Below, one piece after another: positions 5,703 to 5,744 of a stretch of 5,744 bases of DNA (its first letter is position 1; each line of letters starts with the position of its first letter). Source of the stretch: Saprospiraceae bacterium. GTDB taxonomy: Bacteria > Bacteroidota > Bacteroidia > Chitinophagales > Saprospiraceae. The notes below the pieces were generated by a model. The model was given only the letters and a program-made list of their open reading frames with translations, had not been told where the DNA came from and made no database searches. The DNA lies in the NCBI GenBank assembly GCA_023300255.1, contig JALZWC010000078.1, forward strand, positions 1-5,744, given 5' to 3'. A program made the position numbers and the translations under genes.

Positions 5703-5744
5703 ATGCTCCTTGGGAGTTCTGTCCTAATTTTTTTGCTATAGACG

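Overview
The window looks like chromosomal DNA from a member of the Bacteroidota, possibly a Saprospiria- or Cytophagia-like lineage. The reasons are AT-rich sequence, A-rich translation starts that mostly lack a Shine-Dalgarno sequence, one TAnnTTTG-like promoter element, and intergenic spacers filled with short AT-rich and CTGAC-type repeats. The lineage call is an inference from style and not from a marker gene.

All five credible genes are on the minus strand, so the region is read from right to left. From the right edge there is a long non-coding stretch (5351-5744) that holds a hairpin-forming repeat. Next comes a DUF4956 inner-membrane protein (4610-5350), then a 152-base spacer with a nested palindrome. 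A HlyD-type periplasmic adaptor follows (3387-4457), overlapping by ATGA a divergent TolC-like outer-membrane protein (2182-3390). After a 73-base spacer comes an RluE-type 23S rRNA pseudouridine synthase (1500-2108). After another 73-base spacer comes hemE, uroporphyrinogen decarboxylase (398-1426), closed by a strong intrinsic terminator (345-381). The left 344 bases are non-coding and rich in repeats.

The two left genes are ordinary housekeeping genes. The three right genes form the interesting unit: an inner-membrane protein of unknown function, an adaptor with a lipoyl/barrel-sandwich domain and a coiled-coil hairpin, and an outer-membrane TolC-like channel candidate. No ABC ATPase, RND pump or MFS pump is encoded in the window. 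The simplest reading is a compact envelope-spanning assembly in which the DUF4956 protein takes the place of the usual inner-membrane pump, or senses something for it. That role is inference. A 20-base sequence, TGCCCTATGGTATATACATA, occurs in the same orientation on both sides of the gene block (194-213 and 5647-5666), each time inside a hairpin-capable dispersed repeat.
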